DNA of 50,309 bases from assembly GCA_026196225.1 (NCBI GenBank), contig JAPHRD010000096.1:1-50309 (forward strand). The letters are read 5' to 3'. Numbering within the stretch: position 1 is the stretch's first letter; every line of letters begins with the position of its first letter. The DNA is from Motiliproteus sp. (lineage in GTDB: Bacteria > Pseudomonadota > Gammaproteobacteria > Pseudomonadales > Balneatricaceae). The notes beneath the pieces were generated by a model. The model searched no databases. It was not told the DNA's origin and was given only the letters and a program-made list of their open reading frames with translations. Positions 36,712 through 44,647 of this stretch are shown in pieces. A program made the translations under genes and the position numbers.

Positions 36712-38214
36712 TCAATTTTCAGCTACGACGGTCAGTTCATCCGTCGACACCGAATCCTCAGCAACAGCGTGAGGCAATTCCAGGGCTGCCCGCTCGACCA
36801 GTCCCTCATCGATCTCCCGCTTAACGGCCACACCGAGCGCTTTGAAATCATTGGCTTGCTTGACCAGATTACCCCGACCATTAAGCAGCTGTCCCATGGC
36901 CGCATCGTAGCTATCGCTCGCCTTGCCCAGGCGTTTGCCCAGCTCCGTCATCGATCCCAAGAAGCTGTTCAACTTGTTGTAGACTTTAAGCGCGCGATCA
37001 GCGAGCTCCGTCGAATGTTTGTTTTGGTCCTCAAAGCGCCACAGCTGGCGGACAATGTTCAAGCTGGTTAACAGCGTCGTCGGCGTGGCGACCAGTACAT
37101 TTTGCTGCAACGCTTGCTCAAACAACAGAGGATCTGCCTTCAATGCCTCGACAAATGCTGACTCGACTGGGATAAACATGAACACCATTTCAGGTGTATT
37201 GAGCCCTTTGAGTTCAAAATAGCTCCGATCACCCAGCTCTTTGATACGAGCAGAAATTGCGGCAACGTGTTCCTTCTGCGCCTGGGCGCGTTCAGCATCA
37301 TCTTCGGCATTCACATAGCGCGTATAGGCGTTGAGCGACACCTTAGCATCAATGACAAGATGACGCTTCTGCGGCAGATAGACGATGGCATCCGGGCGTT
37401 GGCGACCTTCTTCGGTCGTGAAACTGACCTCGCGCCGATAGTCTTCACCCTGAATCAATCCGGATCGGTCGAGCACATTTTCCAGCACCAATTCGCCCCA
37501 GTTACCCTGCATTTTCTTCTGCCCTTTGAGAGCAGTCGCCAGTTGGTGTGCTTCATCGGACATCTGCTGGTTGAGTTGTTTCAATACCCCCAGCTCTGCG
37601 TTCAACCGCGCGCGCTGTTCGGTTTCCGAGCCGTGAATCTCTTCCACGCGCTTGCGAAACTGCTCCACTTGGCTGCGAAACGGACTGAGCAAGGTATCCA
37701 GTTGCTGTTTGCTTGTTTCACTGAATTGTTTGCCCTTGGAGTCCAAAATTTCCTGGGCGAGATTTTGAAACTCGCCCTTCATAATCCGCTTGCTTTCTTC
37801 AAGCTGCTTTTGTGCATCCAGATTTTGTTTCTGCTGCTCTTCGAGGCGCGCAGCCAACTCGCTGACTAGCTTCTCGGCGACTTGTCGCGAATCTTGTTCC
37901 CCCTGATATTGTTGGCGCAATGACCGAAGTGCCTCGTCTCTCTCTTCCACACGCCGAAGTTCGGCCGCAACATCCGATTGGAGTTTTTGTGCCGACAGTG
38001 CAAGCGCCTGCTTCTCCTCTCTTAACGTCGCGTAGGTCTGTTGTGCGGCTTCATTCAACGACGTCAGGTTCGCAATTTTCTGATCCGCTGCTTGCAGCCG
38101 TAGATCCTTTAGCTTTAACTTTGACTGATAGCCCACTCGGGCAAACAGCCAGCCTAGCCCAGCCGACAGCAAGGCCAATCCAGAACCTAAAGCCATGACC
38201 ATTGAAATATCCAT
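36712..38214 (-). CDS. rmuC: DNA recombination protein RmuC
   Basis: This 500-aa protein has an N-terminal membrane helix (about 5-27), a long coiled coil (about 30-200), and the RmuC nuclease-like domain. Typical RmuC blocks are GNWGELVLENVLDRSGL, EGRQRPDAIVYLP and HLVIDAKVSLNAY. RmuC limits recombination at inverted repeats and has the restriction-endonuclease-like fold. The frame is open to 38280, but AAGGAG lies 8 nt before the ATG at 38214. The presence of rmuC inside a defence array, between a vWA gene and the M15-like gene, is unusual. It may be a dedicated paralogue rather than the housekeeping copy. Confidence 0.9.
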   Translation of the reverse strand: MDISMVMALGSGLALLSAGLGWLFARVGYQSKLKLKDLRLQAADQKIANLTSLNEAAQQTYATLREEKQALALSAQKLQSDVAAELRRVEERDEALRSLRQQYQGEQDSRQVAEKLVSELAARLEEQQKQNLDAQKQLEESKRIMKGEFQNLAQEILDSKGKQFSETSKQQLDTLLSPFRSQVEQFRKRVEEIHGSETEQRARLNAELGVLKQLNQQMSDEAHQLATALKGQKKMQGNWGELVLENVLDRSGLIQGEDYRREVSFTTEEGRQRPDAIVYLPQKRHLVIDAKVSLNAYTRYVNAEDDAERAQAQKEHVAAISARIKELGDRSYFELKGLNTPEMVFMFIPVESAFVEALKADPLLFEQALQQNVLVATPTTLLTSLNIVRQLWRFEDQNKHSTELADRALKVYNKLNSFLGSMTELGKRLGKASDSYDAAMGQLLNGRGNLVKQANDFKALGVAVKREIDEGLVERAALELPHAVAEDSVSTDELTVVAEN

Positions 38215-38276
38215 ATGCAGCACTCCTTGGTTAGCTGTCAAAAACGCCTTTTTAATAACGGCACCACTTACTTGAA

Positions 38277-38840
38277 TCACACGCTGTCGTGAAGTTGGCG
38301 GAAACGGGTGGTTTTTTCACACAGAACACTCTGTGCTAGCACCACCCCCTCCGAGTCTTTGCTAACCTGGTAGCACTTGTCAGCTGCAATCCCCGCTCTA
38401 CTGCCCTCTGCCATGGCATCGATACCGGCACCAATAAAGACAAACTCCCACCCGGCCGCTTCTTTCTCAGCGATCAGTGTCTTGATCTGATCTCCGTGGT
38501 ATTCCTCGCTAGCATTCTCCATACCATCCGTCTGAATCAGACAGATGGTCTTGCGATCCGGCTTGGCGCTATTGATCGTACGGCCGATGGCATCAAATAA
38601 CGCAGTCATCCCACGCGGCTCAACTTGAGTGCGTTCCAAGGGTGGTACGTCTTTCAGCTTCATGCGTTGATGAATCAGCTCATAGTGGTTATCAAATGAC
38701 ACCAATGTCAGCCGTGCTTTGCCAGGTTCCGCCTTCTGTTGCTCAACAAACTGATTAAATGCCGCCACCGCTTCGTCGATGATGGACTGCATCGATCCTG
38801 AACGATCGAAAATGCAAATGATCTCAATGGGCTTAGCCAT
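38277..38840 (-). CDS. von Willebrand factor A domain protein
   Basis: This 187-aa protein is a lone vWA domain. Its metal-ion-dependent adhesion site is complete: DRSGSM at residues 12-17, the threonine in RGMTALFDAI (about 78), and the aspartate in IQTDGMEN (about 105). Soluble single-domain vWA proteins bind partners through Mg2+, often AAA ATPases. It precedes rmuC closely and probably serves as an adaptor in the defence array. GAGG lies upstream of its ATG. Confidence 0.85.
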   Translation of the reverse strand: MAKPIEIICIFDRSGSMQSIIDEAVAAFNQFVEQQKAEPGKARLTLVSFDNHYELIHQRMKLKDVPPLERTQVEPRGMTALFDAIGRTINSAKPDRKTICLIQTDGMENASEEYHGDQIKTLIAEKEAAGWEFVFIGAGIDAMAEGSRAGIAADKCYQVSKDSEGVVLAQSVLCEKTTRFRQLHDSV

Positions 38841-38939
38841 GGTTTTTAACCTCGCATCCGCTACGTTTCCTTAAATTAAAAAAGTGCCGTCCCTGGCGAC
38901 CCCTTCCTTGGGGCATTCCTGTTCCCTGTCAAACTTGAG

Positions 38940-38956
38940 GGGTAATTTTTTTACCC
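38940..38956 (-). promoter_or_regulatory. Small hairpin between the DUF4258-like and vWA genes
   Basis: GGGTAA (38940-38945) and TTACCC (38951-38956) form a perfect 6-bp stem around five T residues. It lies 16 nt after the stop of the first gene in the array and could attenuate transcription into the rest. It is weak for a terminator, because there is no T run after the stem. Confidence 0.4.
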
Positions 38957-38972
38957 ATAACTCTGCGGCATC

Positions 38973-39242
38973 TCAGTGGCGCCCCTGCTTAAACCGGTGG
39001 GTTTTGTGACCGACCGTGATCACTCGACCGTCCGCTAAAACGGCATAGCAGTTTTTCAACTTATCCTTCTGTTGCGTTGAACACGCCTTGTCCCTGCACA
39101 ATCGATTCCAGCTGCGCTTGCTGAAGAAGTAGATTTCAGCACCACGGTGGTAATCCACTTCGCCGTACGTTGTCAGCAGGTCGATTGACGATTCAGAGAT
39201 ACTGCGCTGCTGTATTCGTTGTTCCGCGTGCTGTGTCAGCAT
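38973..39242 (-). CDS. DUF4258-like small protein, first gene of the leftward array
   Basis: This 89-aa protein begins with HAEQRIQQRSISESSIDLL, the typical opening of the DUF4258 family. It ends with GRVITVGHKTHRF, a strand carrying the second His. Such proteins have a small alpha-beta fold reminiscent of RelE-like toxins, but a toxin role is not shown. AGGGAG stands 7 nt before the ATG. It is divergent from the WYL regulator, with promoter and operators shared in the 125-nt gap, so it opens the array that leads to sspD. Confidence 0.7.
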   Translation of the reverse strand: MLTQHAEQRIQQRSISESSIDLLTTYGEVDYHRGAEIYFFSKRSWNRLCRDKACSTQQKDKLKNCYAVLADGRVITVGHKTHRFKQGRH

Positions 39243-39282
39243 GTTTTTTCTCCCTGAGTGTTTGCTATGGGAGTTATGTTAA

Positions 39283-39328
39283 TGTACTTTTTAAGTACAT
39301 GTATAGATTGGATACATATACATGTCGA
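39283..39328. promoter_or_regulatory. Divergent promoter/operator region of the WYL gene and the defence array
   Basis: A leftward sigma-70 promoter is visible: TCGACA (39328-39323), 17 nt, TATACA (39305-39300). A rightward one may use TTAATG (39279-39284), 17 nt, TATAGA (39302-39307). Two inverted repeats cover both: TGTACTTTTTAAGTACA (39283-39299) and ATGTAT-N7-ATACAT (39299-39317). A dimeric regulator bound here would block both directions, fitting autoregulation by the WYL protein. Confidence 0.7.
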
Positions 39329-39367
39329 CTTAACGCTACATGTAACAAAAAAGAGAAGGAGTGCGCT

Positions 39368-40231
39368 GTGGACGACAAAGAGATCAAATGGGAGACGCTG
39401 TTACGGTTTCGGTTGATTGAGATCGTGTCACTGTGGGACGGCAGGCTGACCACCAATCACTTATCCGCCTCGTTCGGTATTAAACGCCAGCAGGCCTCAC
39501 GGGATATCAATCAGTATCAAGACCTCACCGACGGTAACCTGGTTTATGACCCACGCCTTAAAGGCTATCGCCCCTCGCCAACCTTTACCCCCAAATACAC
39601 CCAGGGGGTCGTCGATGAGTATCTACAGATGCTCGATTCCCATAGTCTGCTTGAACACAGTGGCATTGAAAGAATCGACCTACCCAGTACACCCACATTT
39701 ACCCTAAGAGCCCCGCCAAGACGCACCTCGCCCGACATCGTCCGTGGGTTGGTTGAGGCGTGCAGAAAGGGGCTGCGTGTTGAGATTTCCTATGCATCGA
39801 TGACGAATCCTTTGGGGGAAGAACGTATCATCGCCCCTCATGCCATAGTTTCTTCCGGGTATCGCTGGCATGTACGGGCATACTGCGAAAAGAATGGTGA
39901 CTATCGAGACTTTCTCCTGGGTCGCGTCATCGAGTTCGTAGATTTCGTGACTGAACGAATCAATGATCCCGAAGATGATCATCTGTGGCATGAGAACATC
40001 ACCCTGCGACTCATTCCCCATCCGGAGTTAAGCCCGGAACAACAGCAATTAGTCGCCATGGAGCGCTGCATGAAGGACGGGGTCTTGGAGGTCACCACCC
40101 GCAAAGCAACCGCTATCTACATGCTGCAGTTGCTGCAGGTTCCGACGGATAAGACGGATCATGCAAAAGCAAACCCGGTCGTGCTGGAAAATTTGGAAGC
40201 AATCGCCGATCTTCGTTTTGGTCGCAAATAA
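39368..40231 (+). CDS. WYL-domain transcriptional regulator, BrxR/CapW-like
   Basis: This 287-aa protein has a winged HTH at the N-terminus (about 10-65; HLSASFGIKRQQASRDINQY), a WYL ligand-sensing domain in the middle (about 120-205), and a C-terminal WCX-like region. In the WYL domain are RVEISYASM, IAPHAIVSSGYRWHVRAYCE and FLLGRVIE. This layout and length match BrxR/CapW regulators that repress BREX, CBASS and other defence operons. The frame is open to 39170, but the GTG at 39368 with AAGGAG 6 nt upstream is the evident start. It is divergent from the defence array and probably represses it until infection is sensed. Confidence 0.85.
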   Translation: MDDKEIKWETLLRFRLIEIVSLWDGRLTTNHLSASFGIKRQQASRDINQYQDLTDGNLVYDPRLKGYRPSPTFTPKYTQGVVDEYLQMLDSHSLLEHSGIERIDLPSTPTFTLRAPPRRTSPDIVRGLVEACRKGLRVEISYASMTNPLGEERIIAPHAIVSSGYRWHVRAYCEKNGDYRDFLLGRVIEFVDFVTERINDPEDDHLWHENITLRLIPHPELSPEQQQLVAMERCMKDGVLEVTTRKATAIYMLQLLQVPTDKTDHAKANPVVLENLEAIADLRFGRK

Positions 40232-40367
40232 CGGTGATCCTTTAAAACCGGGGCGTGTGTTCGAAGTGAAACGGGCGTCGTATGTCGGGTTTGATCTCAC
40301 AACTTAGGACCGGGCTAAGATCTGCAGCCAAGACGGTCCGGTAGCGACGGCTCGGTTTTAACCGTCA

Positions 40368-40646
40368 TCAGTCCAGGATCGGTTCACGGCCGAGCCTGAA
40401 CTCCTTGAGCCGTCCCCGGAAGCGGGTGATGCCGATGGCCCGCAGACAGTGGGCGGCGGCATCCAGGCTTTTGAACAGGCGCTCGCCGCCGCGTTTTTTC
40501 TCGAGGCGGTAATCGAGGTTGCCACTGGCCAAGACTAGGTAGTAGTGCCCTTGGTCGTTTTCAACGATGTAGGCAGTGTGGATGGCACCGCTCTCGACCA
40601 GGGTGCTGAGCGTGCTCTCAGGCACGGATTTGGTTTGCCGTTGCAT
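40368..40646 (-). CDS. Small unknown accessory protein
   Basis: This 92-aa basic protein has a beta-rich middle (HTAYIVENDQGHYYLVLASG) and an FKSLDAAAHCLRAIGI helix. I recognise no family. It resembles small proteins on plasmids and integrative elements, but that is an impression. GGGAG lies 7 nt before its ATG. GC content is clearly higher than in the defence array to its left, suggesting a separate origin. Confidence 0.6.
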   Translation of the reverse strand: MQRQTKSVPESTLSTLVESGAIHTAYIVENDQGHYYLVLASGNLDYRLEKKRGGERLFKSLDAAAHCLRAIGITRFRGRLKEFRLGREPILD

Positions 40647-40754
40647 GATTGGGCTCCCGAAAATAAAAACTGGGAGTACAGTTTAGACGAGTGAGGTATT
40701 CAGGATCCTGGCAGTGGGGAGGTTCGTTTACCGTAATCCCCGATTAGGCGCAGT

Positions 40755-41972
40755 CTAAGCACGGTCTGCCAGGTAGGCCTCGAGTTGCTCCACGGAAAAC
40801 GGCAGCGATGACAATATGATCGGCTCCTCAGCGTTGCCTGCGGCGGTCTCGCTCCGTAACCACTGGGTCAACGGGTGGGTGTCCTCCCAAGGGTGCAGCG
40901 CCTCGGTTGACAGCTGGGAGAGGGGATCTCGCGCGTCCATCACGGTATTCGCCCACTGTAACCATGCAAGCTGCGCCGCGGACAGGGGCCCCCGTGCCAG
41001 CCACTGACGGCGCACGTGTGTGAGAAAAGCCCGGTGCTGTTCCGTCTGCTGCCAAGCGGAGACCAGGGCCGGCAGGACGTCGGCCCGCTGGGTCCAGGCC
41101 GTCTGCTGGGCCTGCAGTTGTTGTTGCACGTGGTGTCGATGCTGGCGCTGGGCTTCCGCCTTGGCCGCTGCCTGCGCCCGTGCCCGTAACATCTCGGCCG
41201 CTCGGGCCATCCCCACGATCACGGCGCCCAACTGCTGCTCCAGCGGTTGCGTTTTGGTGTCGGCCCATTGCCGGGGTAATTCCGGTATCCACGCCTCCAG
41301 GGTGAACTGCAGGATTCCGGTGGGGGCATTGATCTTGCGGTGCCAGACCCAGCCGCCTCGTTCCAGGGCGTGGGTCTCATCGGTCGACAAGGGGCGTTCG
41401 ACCTGGGACAACCGCTCCCGTAATCGAAAGCCAAGGGTCTGCGCCTCGATGGTGACGGTGTTGAGGTAGGTGCGGTTGTCCCACCGTGTGGCGGTGCGCC
41501 ACCCCCGTTGGTGGCAGGCTTTCAGCAGCGCATTCAATAGCCGCAACGCCCGTGAAAAGCTGCCCTTGGACACGGACAATGCAGCGGCGTCGGTTTCCTG
41601 CCGTGGCAGCCACAGCATGACGTCATAGGCCATGCTGGGGGGCCGGTACACGCTTCGTGCACGTTGGATGGCCGGCAAGGGTTTGATCAGTCGCTGGGGC
41701 ACGGGGATCTCGGGTAGCATCGTATCTGCTGCCGGCCGCTCGGCCAAAGTGACGGGGTGGTCGTCGGCATAGCGGCTGCTATCGAGGGGCGGCCTTGGTG
41801 TGTCAGTGCCACAGGCCCTTTGGGTCCAGTAACCAGAGTTGGGTCGAGCAATGTCGAAGCGGTCACACTGTTCGGCAATCAGCTGGGGTCGAATGCCGTA
41901 CTGTTTTCCTAGACGGCTTAGCGGGGCTTGCCAGACCAGTTGGTGCAGTTGACGGCGTGTAAAGTTAGCCAT
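40755..41972 (-). CDS. Unknown accessory protein with N-terminal HTH-like motif
   Basis: This 405-aa protein starts with FTRRQLHQLVWQAPLSRLGKQYGI and a GYW motif near residue 47. That pattern recurs in uncharacterised mobile-element proteins and looks like an HTH. The centre is alpha-helical and rich in Ala/Gln/Arg (about 255-320), probably a coiled coil. GGAGG is 6 nt before the ATG at 41972, so I prefer it to the upstream start at 42002. It is strikingly GC-rich compared with the defence genes and is probably transcribed with the 92-aa gene. Confidence 0.65.
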   Translation of the reverse strand: MANFTRRQLHQLVWQAPLSRLGKQYGIRPQLIAEQCDRFDIARPNSGYWTQRACGTDTPRPPLDSSRYADDHPVTLAERPAADTMLPEIPVPQRLIKPLPAIQRARSVYRPPSMAYDVMLWLPRQETDAAALSVSKGSFSRALRLLNALLKACHQRGWRTATRWDNRTYLNTVTIEAQTLGFRLRERLSQVERPLSTDETHALERGGWVWHRKINAPTGILQFTLEAWIPELPRQWADTKTQPLEQQLGAVIVGMARAAEMLRARAQAAAKAEAQRQHRHHVQQQLQAQQTAWTQRADVLPALVSAWQQTEQHRAFLTHVRRQWLARGPLSAAQLAWLQWANTVMDARDPLSQLSTEALHPWEDTHPLTQWLRSETAAGNAEEPIILSSLPFSVEQLEAYLADRA

Positions 41973-42114
41973 GGGAACCCTCCGGTACATCGTTGAGTAC
42001 ATACTAGGTACTCAAAAGGTAGCCGATGCTTCAGTGGCGGGAATTGGGAGAGAATATGGCTGCGTAGCAGGGCACCGACCTGTCGTTGACTGATACAGCC
42101 CGAGGCTGATTTGG

Positions 42115-42633
42115 CTAGCAGCGCCAGTACGTTACAATCTGTTCGACTTCACGGTCTGATAGCCCTTGCTCGAAATCCGTTTGAACATGACGGGCTGGTT
42201 CTGATAATCCATTCAGTACACCGACATCGTCATCCAGTAGCAGCCAATCCACATCCTCGGACTGACCATCCAACCAGAAAAGAATTTCGTGCACCTTGGC
42301 ACTGGTCATTTTGTAGGGGGCCACGGGGTGTTCGTGAAACCAATCGCGAGACAGGCCTTTATCAACCAGTACATCAATGATACAGCGACGCTTGTCGCCA
42401 CCGAAGAAGGTTTTTCGCCAGGTTGAGATCACCACCAGTTTGCAATTGGACCTCTCGACGATACGGCGTAAATGTTCCAGACAGTCGGGGGCAAATTGCA
42501 ACTGCTCACCGACCTCAGCCAATGGCGTCCCCTGACGAAAAGCTTCGACCAGCGGTGCATTATGCGCCGTGTGCAACGCGCGGCCCGGTAGTATCACACC
42601 GTCAAGATCCAGAAATAAAACCCGATTACTCAT
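42115..42633 (-). CDS. HAD-superfamily domain protein
   Basis: This 172-aa protein has the HAD motif I LFLDLDGVI (residues 6-14), motif II-like VVISTWRKT (about 70), and the acidic motif IV LLLDDDVG (about 133). It is the compact type without a large cap, like the HAD domains of RNA-repair (Swiss-army-knife) proteins. A nucleotide or nucleic-acid phosphatase activity is plausible. The frame is open to 42705, but the ATG at 42633 begins just before motif I and has AAGGTGGGA upstream. Confidence 0.75.
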   Translation of the reverse strand: MSNRVLFLDLDGVILPGRALHTAHNAPLVEAFRQGTPLAEVGEQLQFAPDCLEHLRRIVERSNCKLVVISTWRKTFFGGDKRRCIIDVLVDKGLSRDWFHEHPVAPYKMTSAKVHEILFWLDGQSEDVDWLLLDDDVGVLNGLSEPARHVQTDFEQGLSDREVEQIVTYWRC

Positions 42634-42921
42634 ATTCCCACCTTTTTCGTAACCTACAGTCGGATACAACAAGCTTTGTTGAACTCGCCAACCAGAATAC
42701 GCCAAGTCATAAGATCTACAACACCCGACTGCAAAACCATCGGCACTGTTCGATCATGTCGAGATTTTCACGCGCTAACACCATAGCGCAGTGGCTTATC
42801 CCGACCCAGCGAGCGGGCTTATTAGGTCAATACTTCAACAATAACGAGGATTAGTGGCTTGTCGGTTCAGAGATTGTGCGACACAACACAGGAAAGGAAA
42901 AGAGGCATTATCGGGATGCGG

Positions 42922-43293
42922 CTAAGCGTGATTTTTGAAAGCCTCTAGGCAGCTGAGTACCTGGGTTAACCCCTGCTTGGATTGGAGTTGATCGACAGGC
43001 ATTCCACCGGTCATTTTATTAGTGGAACGCATATAGCGTGTTATCCATTCGTTATCGTCTCCTGACAGTTCTGTCAGGGATTGGGCAACCCGGATCAGTA
43101 AACGAGCTAATTCACCTTCTCTGGAGTTGGGTTGAATTGCCATGGTTTCTTTGAGTAGGGCGATGTCCCCCTCAGAAGCCCCCAGCATTTTACCTAACTC
43201 AGCCGGCGTCAAACCAAGCTGTTCTGCAGCCCTGAAAAGTCCTTTCGCGAGGATATATGCTCGATCAGGCGAATGTTCTAATGTACCCGGCAT
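42922..43293 (-). CDS. MbcA/ParS/Xre-type antitoxin (DUF2384), no toxin nearby
   Basis: This 123-aa protein has an N-terminal HTH-like region (FRAAEQLGLTPAELGKMLGAS, about 20-42) and a C-terminal MbcA/ParS domain (about 70-120; WITRYMRSTNKMTGGMPVDQL). This family normally neutralises a RES-domain toxin encoded immediately downstream. None is present: the next gene is the HAD protein more than 280 nt away. GGAGG lies 5 nt before the ATG at 43293, better than the upstream start at 43320. It may be a solitary regulator or the remains of a toxin-antitoxin pair. Confidence 0.75.
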   Translation of the reverse strand: MPGTLEHSPDRAYILAKGLFRAAEQLGLTPAELGKMLGASEGDIALLKETMAIQPNSREGELARLLIRVAQSLTELSGDDNEWITRYMRSTNKMTGGMPVDQLQSKQGLTQVLSCLEAFKNHA

Positions 43294-43387
43294 TGTAACC
43301 TCCAGATGATAAGACTCCATAGACGGAGTATATCAAACGAGAGGTCAGTCTTGCGGTTTTGAAACTTGCAGTAATTTATGCCATTGA

Positions 43388-43430
<43 letters not shown>

Positions 43431-43524
43431 AGGCAGTAGTAGCTTGGCACCTCTCGAGACTTAACGGCTATTTGCAAATTGAGGTTGGATTGACTGCCAA
43501 AGGTAGTGACGACAGCACATCTCT

Positions 43525-43591
43525 TTCGTGCAAAACATGGTTGGGATGGAGATAAGCCAATCATCCGTTTTGTGCAAAAGCTGGTTGGAAT
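43525..43591. repeat. Imperfect 23-bp direct repeat, 44 bp apart
   Basis: The copies at 43525-43547 and 43569-43591 match at 19 of 23 positions and share GTGCAAAA and TGGTTGG. They stand just upstream of the higBA promoter. They may be regulatory or the remnant of a duplicated element end. Confidence 0.7.
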
Positions 43592-43617
43592 CTTGACCTT
43601 AAAAAATGGTTCACAGT

Positions 43618-43665
43618 TTGTAAACCTCCTGTTTGCGTGTTACATTCACATTATGTGAACAGGAG
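43618..43665 (+). promoter_or_regulatory. higBA promoter, operator and ribosome-binding site
   Basis: TTGTAA (43618-43623) and TACATT (43641-43646) are 17 nt apart. The perfect palindrome TTCACA-TTA-TGTGAA (43645-43659) overlaps the -10 end and start site. A related GTTCACA-N3-TGTAAAC pair lies upstream near 43610-43625. These are good operators for HigA autoregulation. AGGAG (43661-43665) is the higB ribosome-binding site. Confidence 0.7.
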
Positions 43666-43670
43666 TTGAT

Positions 43671-43982
43671 ATGCACGTTCTTTCAAGACGCCCCTTTAAC
43701 GATGCTGCCAAACAGTTTCCCAATGATGCCAGTGCGTTAGATGCGGCCTACAAAACGCTGAGGAACGGCAACTTCCATACTCCTGCTGAGTTGAGAGCGG
43801 TGTTCTCAAGTCTGGACAACTTCTCCTACAAGGATAAGTGGTGGGTGATTGATATTGGCGGCAACAACCTACGCCTGATCGCCTTTATTGAGTTCCGCGA
43901 CAACCGCATGTATGTAAAACACATTGTCAATCATGCAGAGTATGACAAGCTCTGTAAGCGTTACGCGAAGGAGGCCGACTGA
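43671..43982 (+). CDS. higB: HigB-family mRNA interferase toxin
   Basis: This 103-aa protein belongs to the HigB toxin family with the RelE fold. Recognisable blocks are DAAYKTLRNGNFHTPAELRAVF, WWVIDIGGNNLRLIAFIEF (the central beta strands) and VKHIVNHAEYDKLC. It should cleave mRNA on the ribosome when free of antitoxin. As usual for hig loci, the toxin gene comes first. It overlaps the antitoxin start by 1 nt (TGATG). Confidence 0.92.
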   Translation: MHVLSRRPFNDAAKQFPNDASALDAAYKTLRNGNFHTPAELRAVFSSLDNFSYKDKWWVIDIGGNNLRLIAFIEFRDNRMYVKHIVNHAEYDKLCKRYAKEAD

Positions 43983-44404
43983 TGAACTTTGCCATCGTCA
44001 AAGACAAAGCCACCGAGTTGTTTTTAAACGCGCCTTGTCTGTACCAGATCGATAATGAGGACGATTACAATGAGGCGTTGGCCTTGCTCGATGAACTGGT
44101 CGAGGATTATGACCGCTTTCGCCCTCTGATTGATTTGCTGGGGACGGCTATTGAGCACTGGGAGGAGCAAGCCCCCGAGTTTGCTGAGTTTAACCAGCGT
44201 GTCGCTAACCTGGATGATGGTGTGGCGGTACTACGCACGTTGATGGATCAGCACCAGCTCAAAGCCAGCGACCTGGAAGCCGAGATTGGCGGCAAGAGCT
44301 TGGTTTCTATGATTCTGAACGGCACGCGCCAATTGACTCGCAGTCATATCCAGGCACTGTCTGAGCGCTTTCACGTGAATCCCTCTGTATTTTTTACCCG
44401 TTAA
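43982..44404 (+). CDS. higA: HigA-family antitoxin with C-terminal XRE domain
   Basis: This 140-aa partner of HigB has an acidic N-terminal half that would wrap the toxin. A C-terminal helix-turn-helix follows (about 90-138; MDQHQLKASDLEAEIGGKSL, then LTRSHIQALSERF). The HTH end IQALSERFHVNPSVFF is typical of this family. It likely binds the palindrome upstream of higB and represses the operon. It stabilises the accessory region that carries it. Confidence 0.92.
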   Translation: MNFAIVKDKATELFLNAPCLYQIDNEDDYNEALALLDELVEDYDRFRPLIDLLGTAIEHWEEQAPEFAEFNQRVANLDDGVAVLRTLMDQHQLKASDLEAEIGGKSLVSMILNGTRQLTRSHIQALSERFHVNPSVFFTR

Positions 44405-44426
44405 TCGGGACAAAAGAGGTTTGGCC

Positions 44427-44629
44427 GTGAGTTATGTGATTGGGATTAGCACAAAGGCCATATTGAGGTCTTGGAGAGCAGAATCGATTCAGATCCTGAC
44501 TGGACAGCATCGCGCATGGCCGAGTTGCGCCAGGAATACGCCGATGCAAGCGATCCTGAAGACTTTGCTGTTTTTGAGCTGGTAGAGGTTAACAGCCGCA
44601 ATCAACAACCTGGGAAGTCAGCTATCTAA
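44427..44629 (+). pseudogene. Frameshifted small gene after higA
   Basis: A GTG start with AGAGG upstream reads VSYVIGISTK and then leaves frame. The next frame, open from 44450, reads GHIEVLESRIDSDPDWTASRM and on to a TAA at 44627-44629, giving coherent acidic sequence. Adding one A in the ACAAAGG run near 44453-44455 would join the two into a 68-aa protein. I therefore read it as a recently broken small gene. The alternative is a shorter real gene starting at a TTG near 44471. Function is unknown. Confidence 0.45.
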
Positions 44630-44647
44630 ACCGTCTGAACACCAGAT

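Noticed and set aside
8091-39242. BREX or DISARM locus
   Set aside because: The regulator is BrxR-like and one ATPase recalls BrxC, but PglX, PglZ/BrxZ, BrxL, DrmA and DrmB are not seen.
39170-39367. N-terminal extension of the WYL regulator
   Set aside because: It would overlap the divergent gene and the operators. The GTG at 39368 has an excellent ribosome-binding site, and the shorter product has the family length.
40828-41613. Long alternative frames on both strands in the GC-rich block
   Set aside because: High GC opens several frames by chance. Only the 40755-41972 frame has a start site and a recognisable N-terminal pattern.
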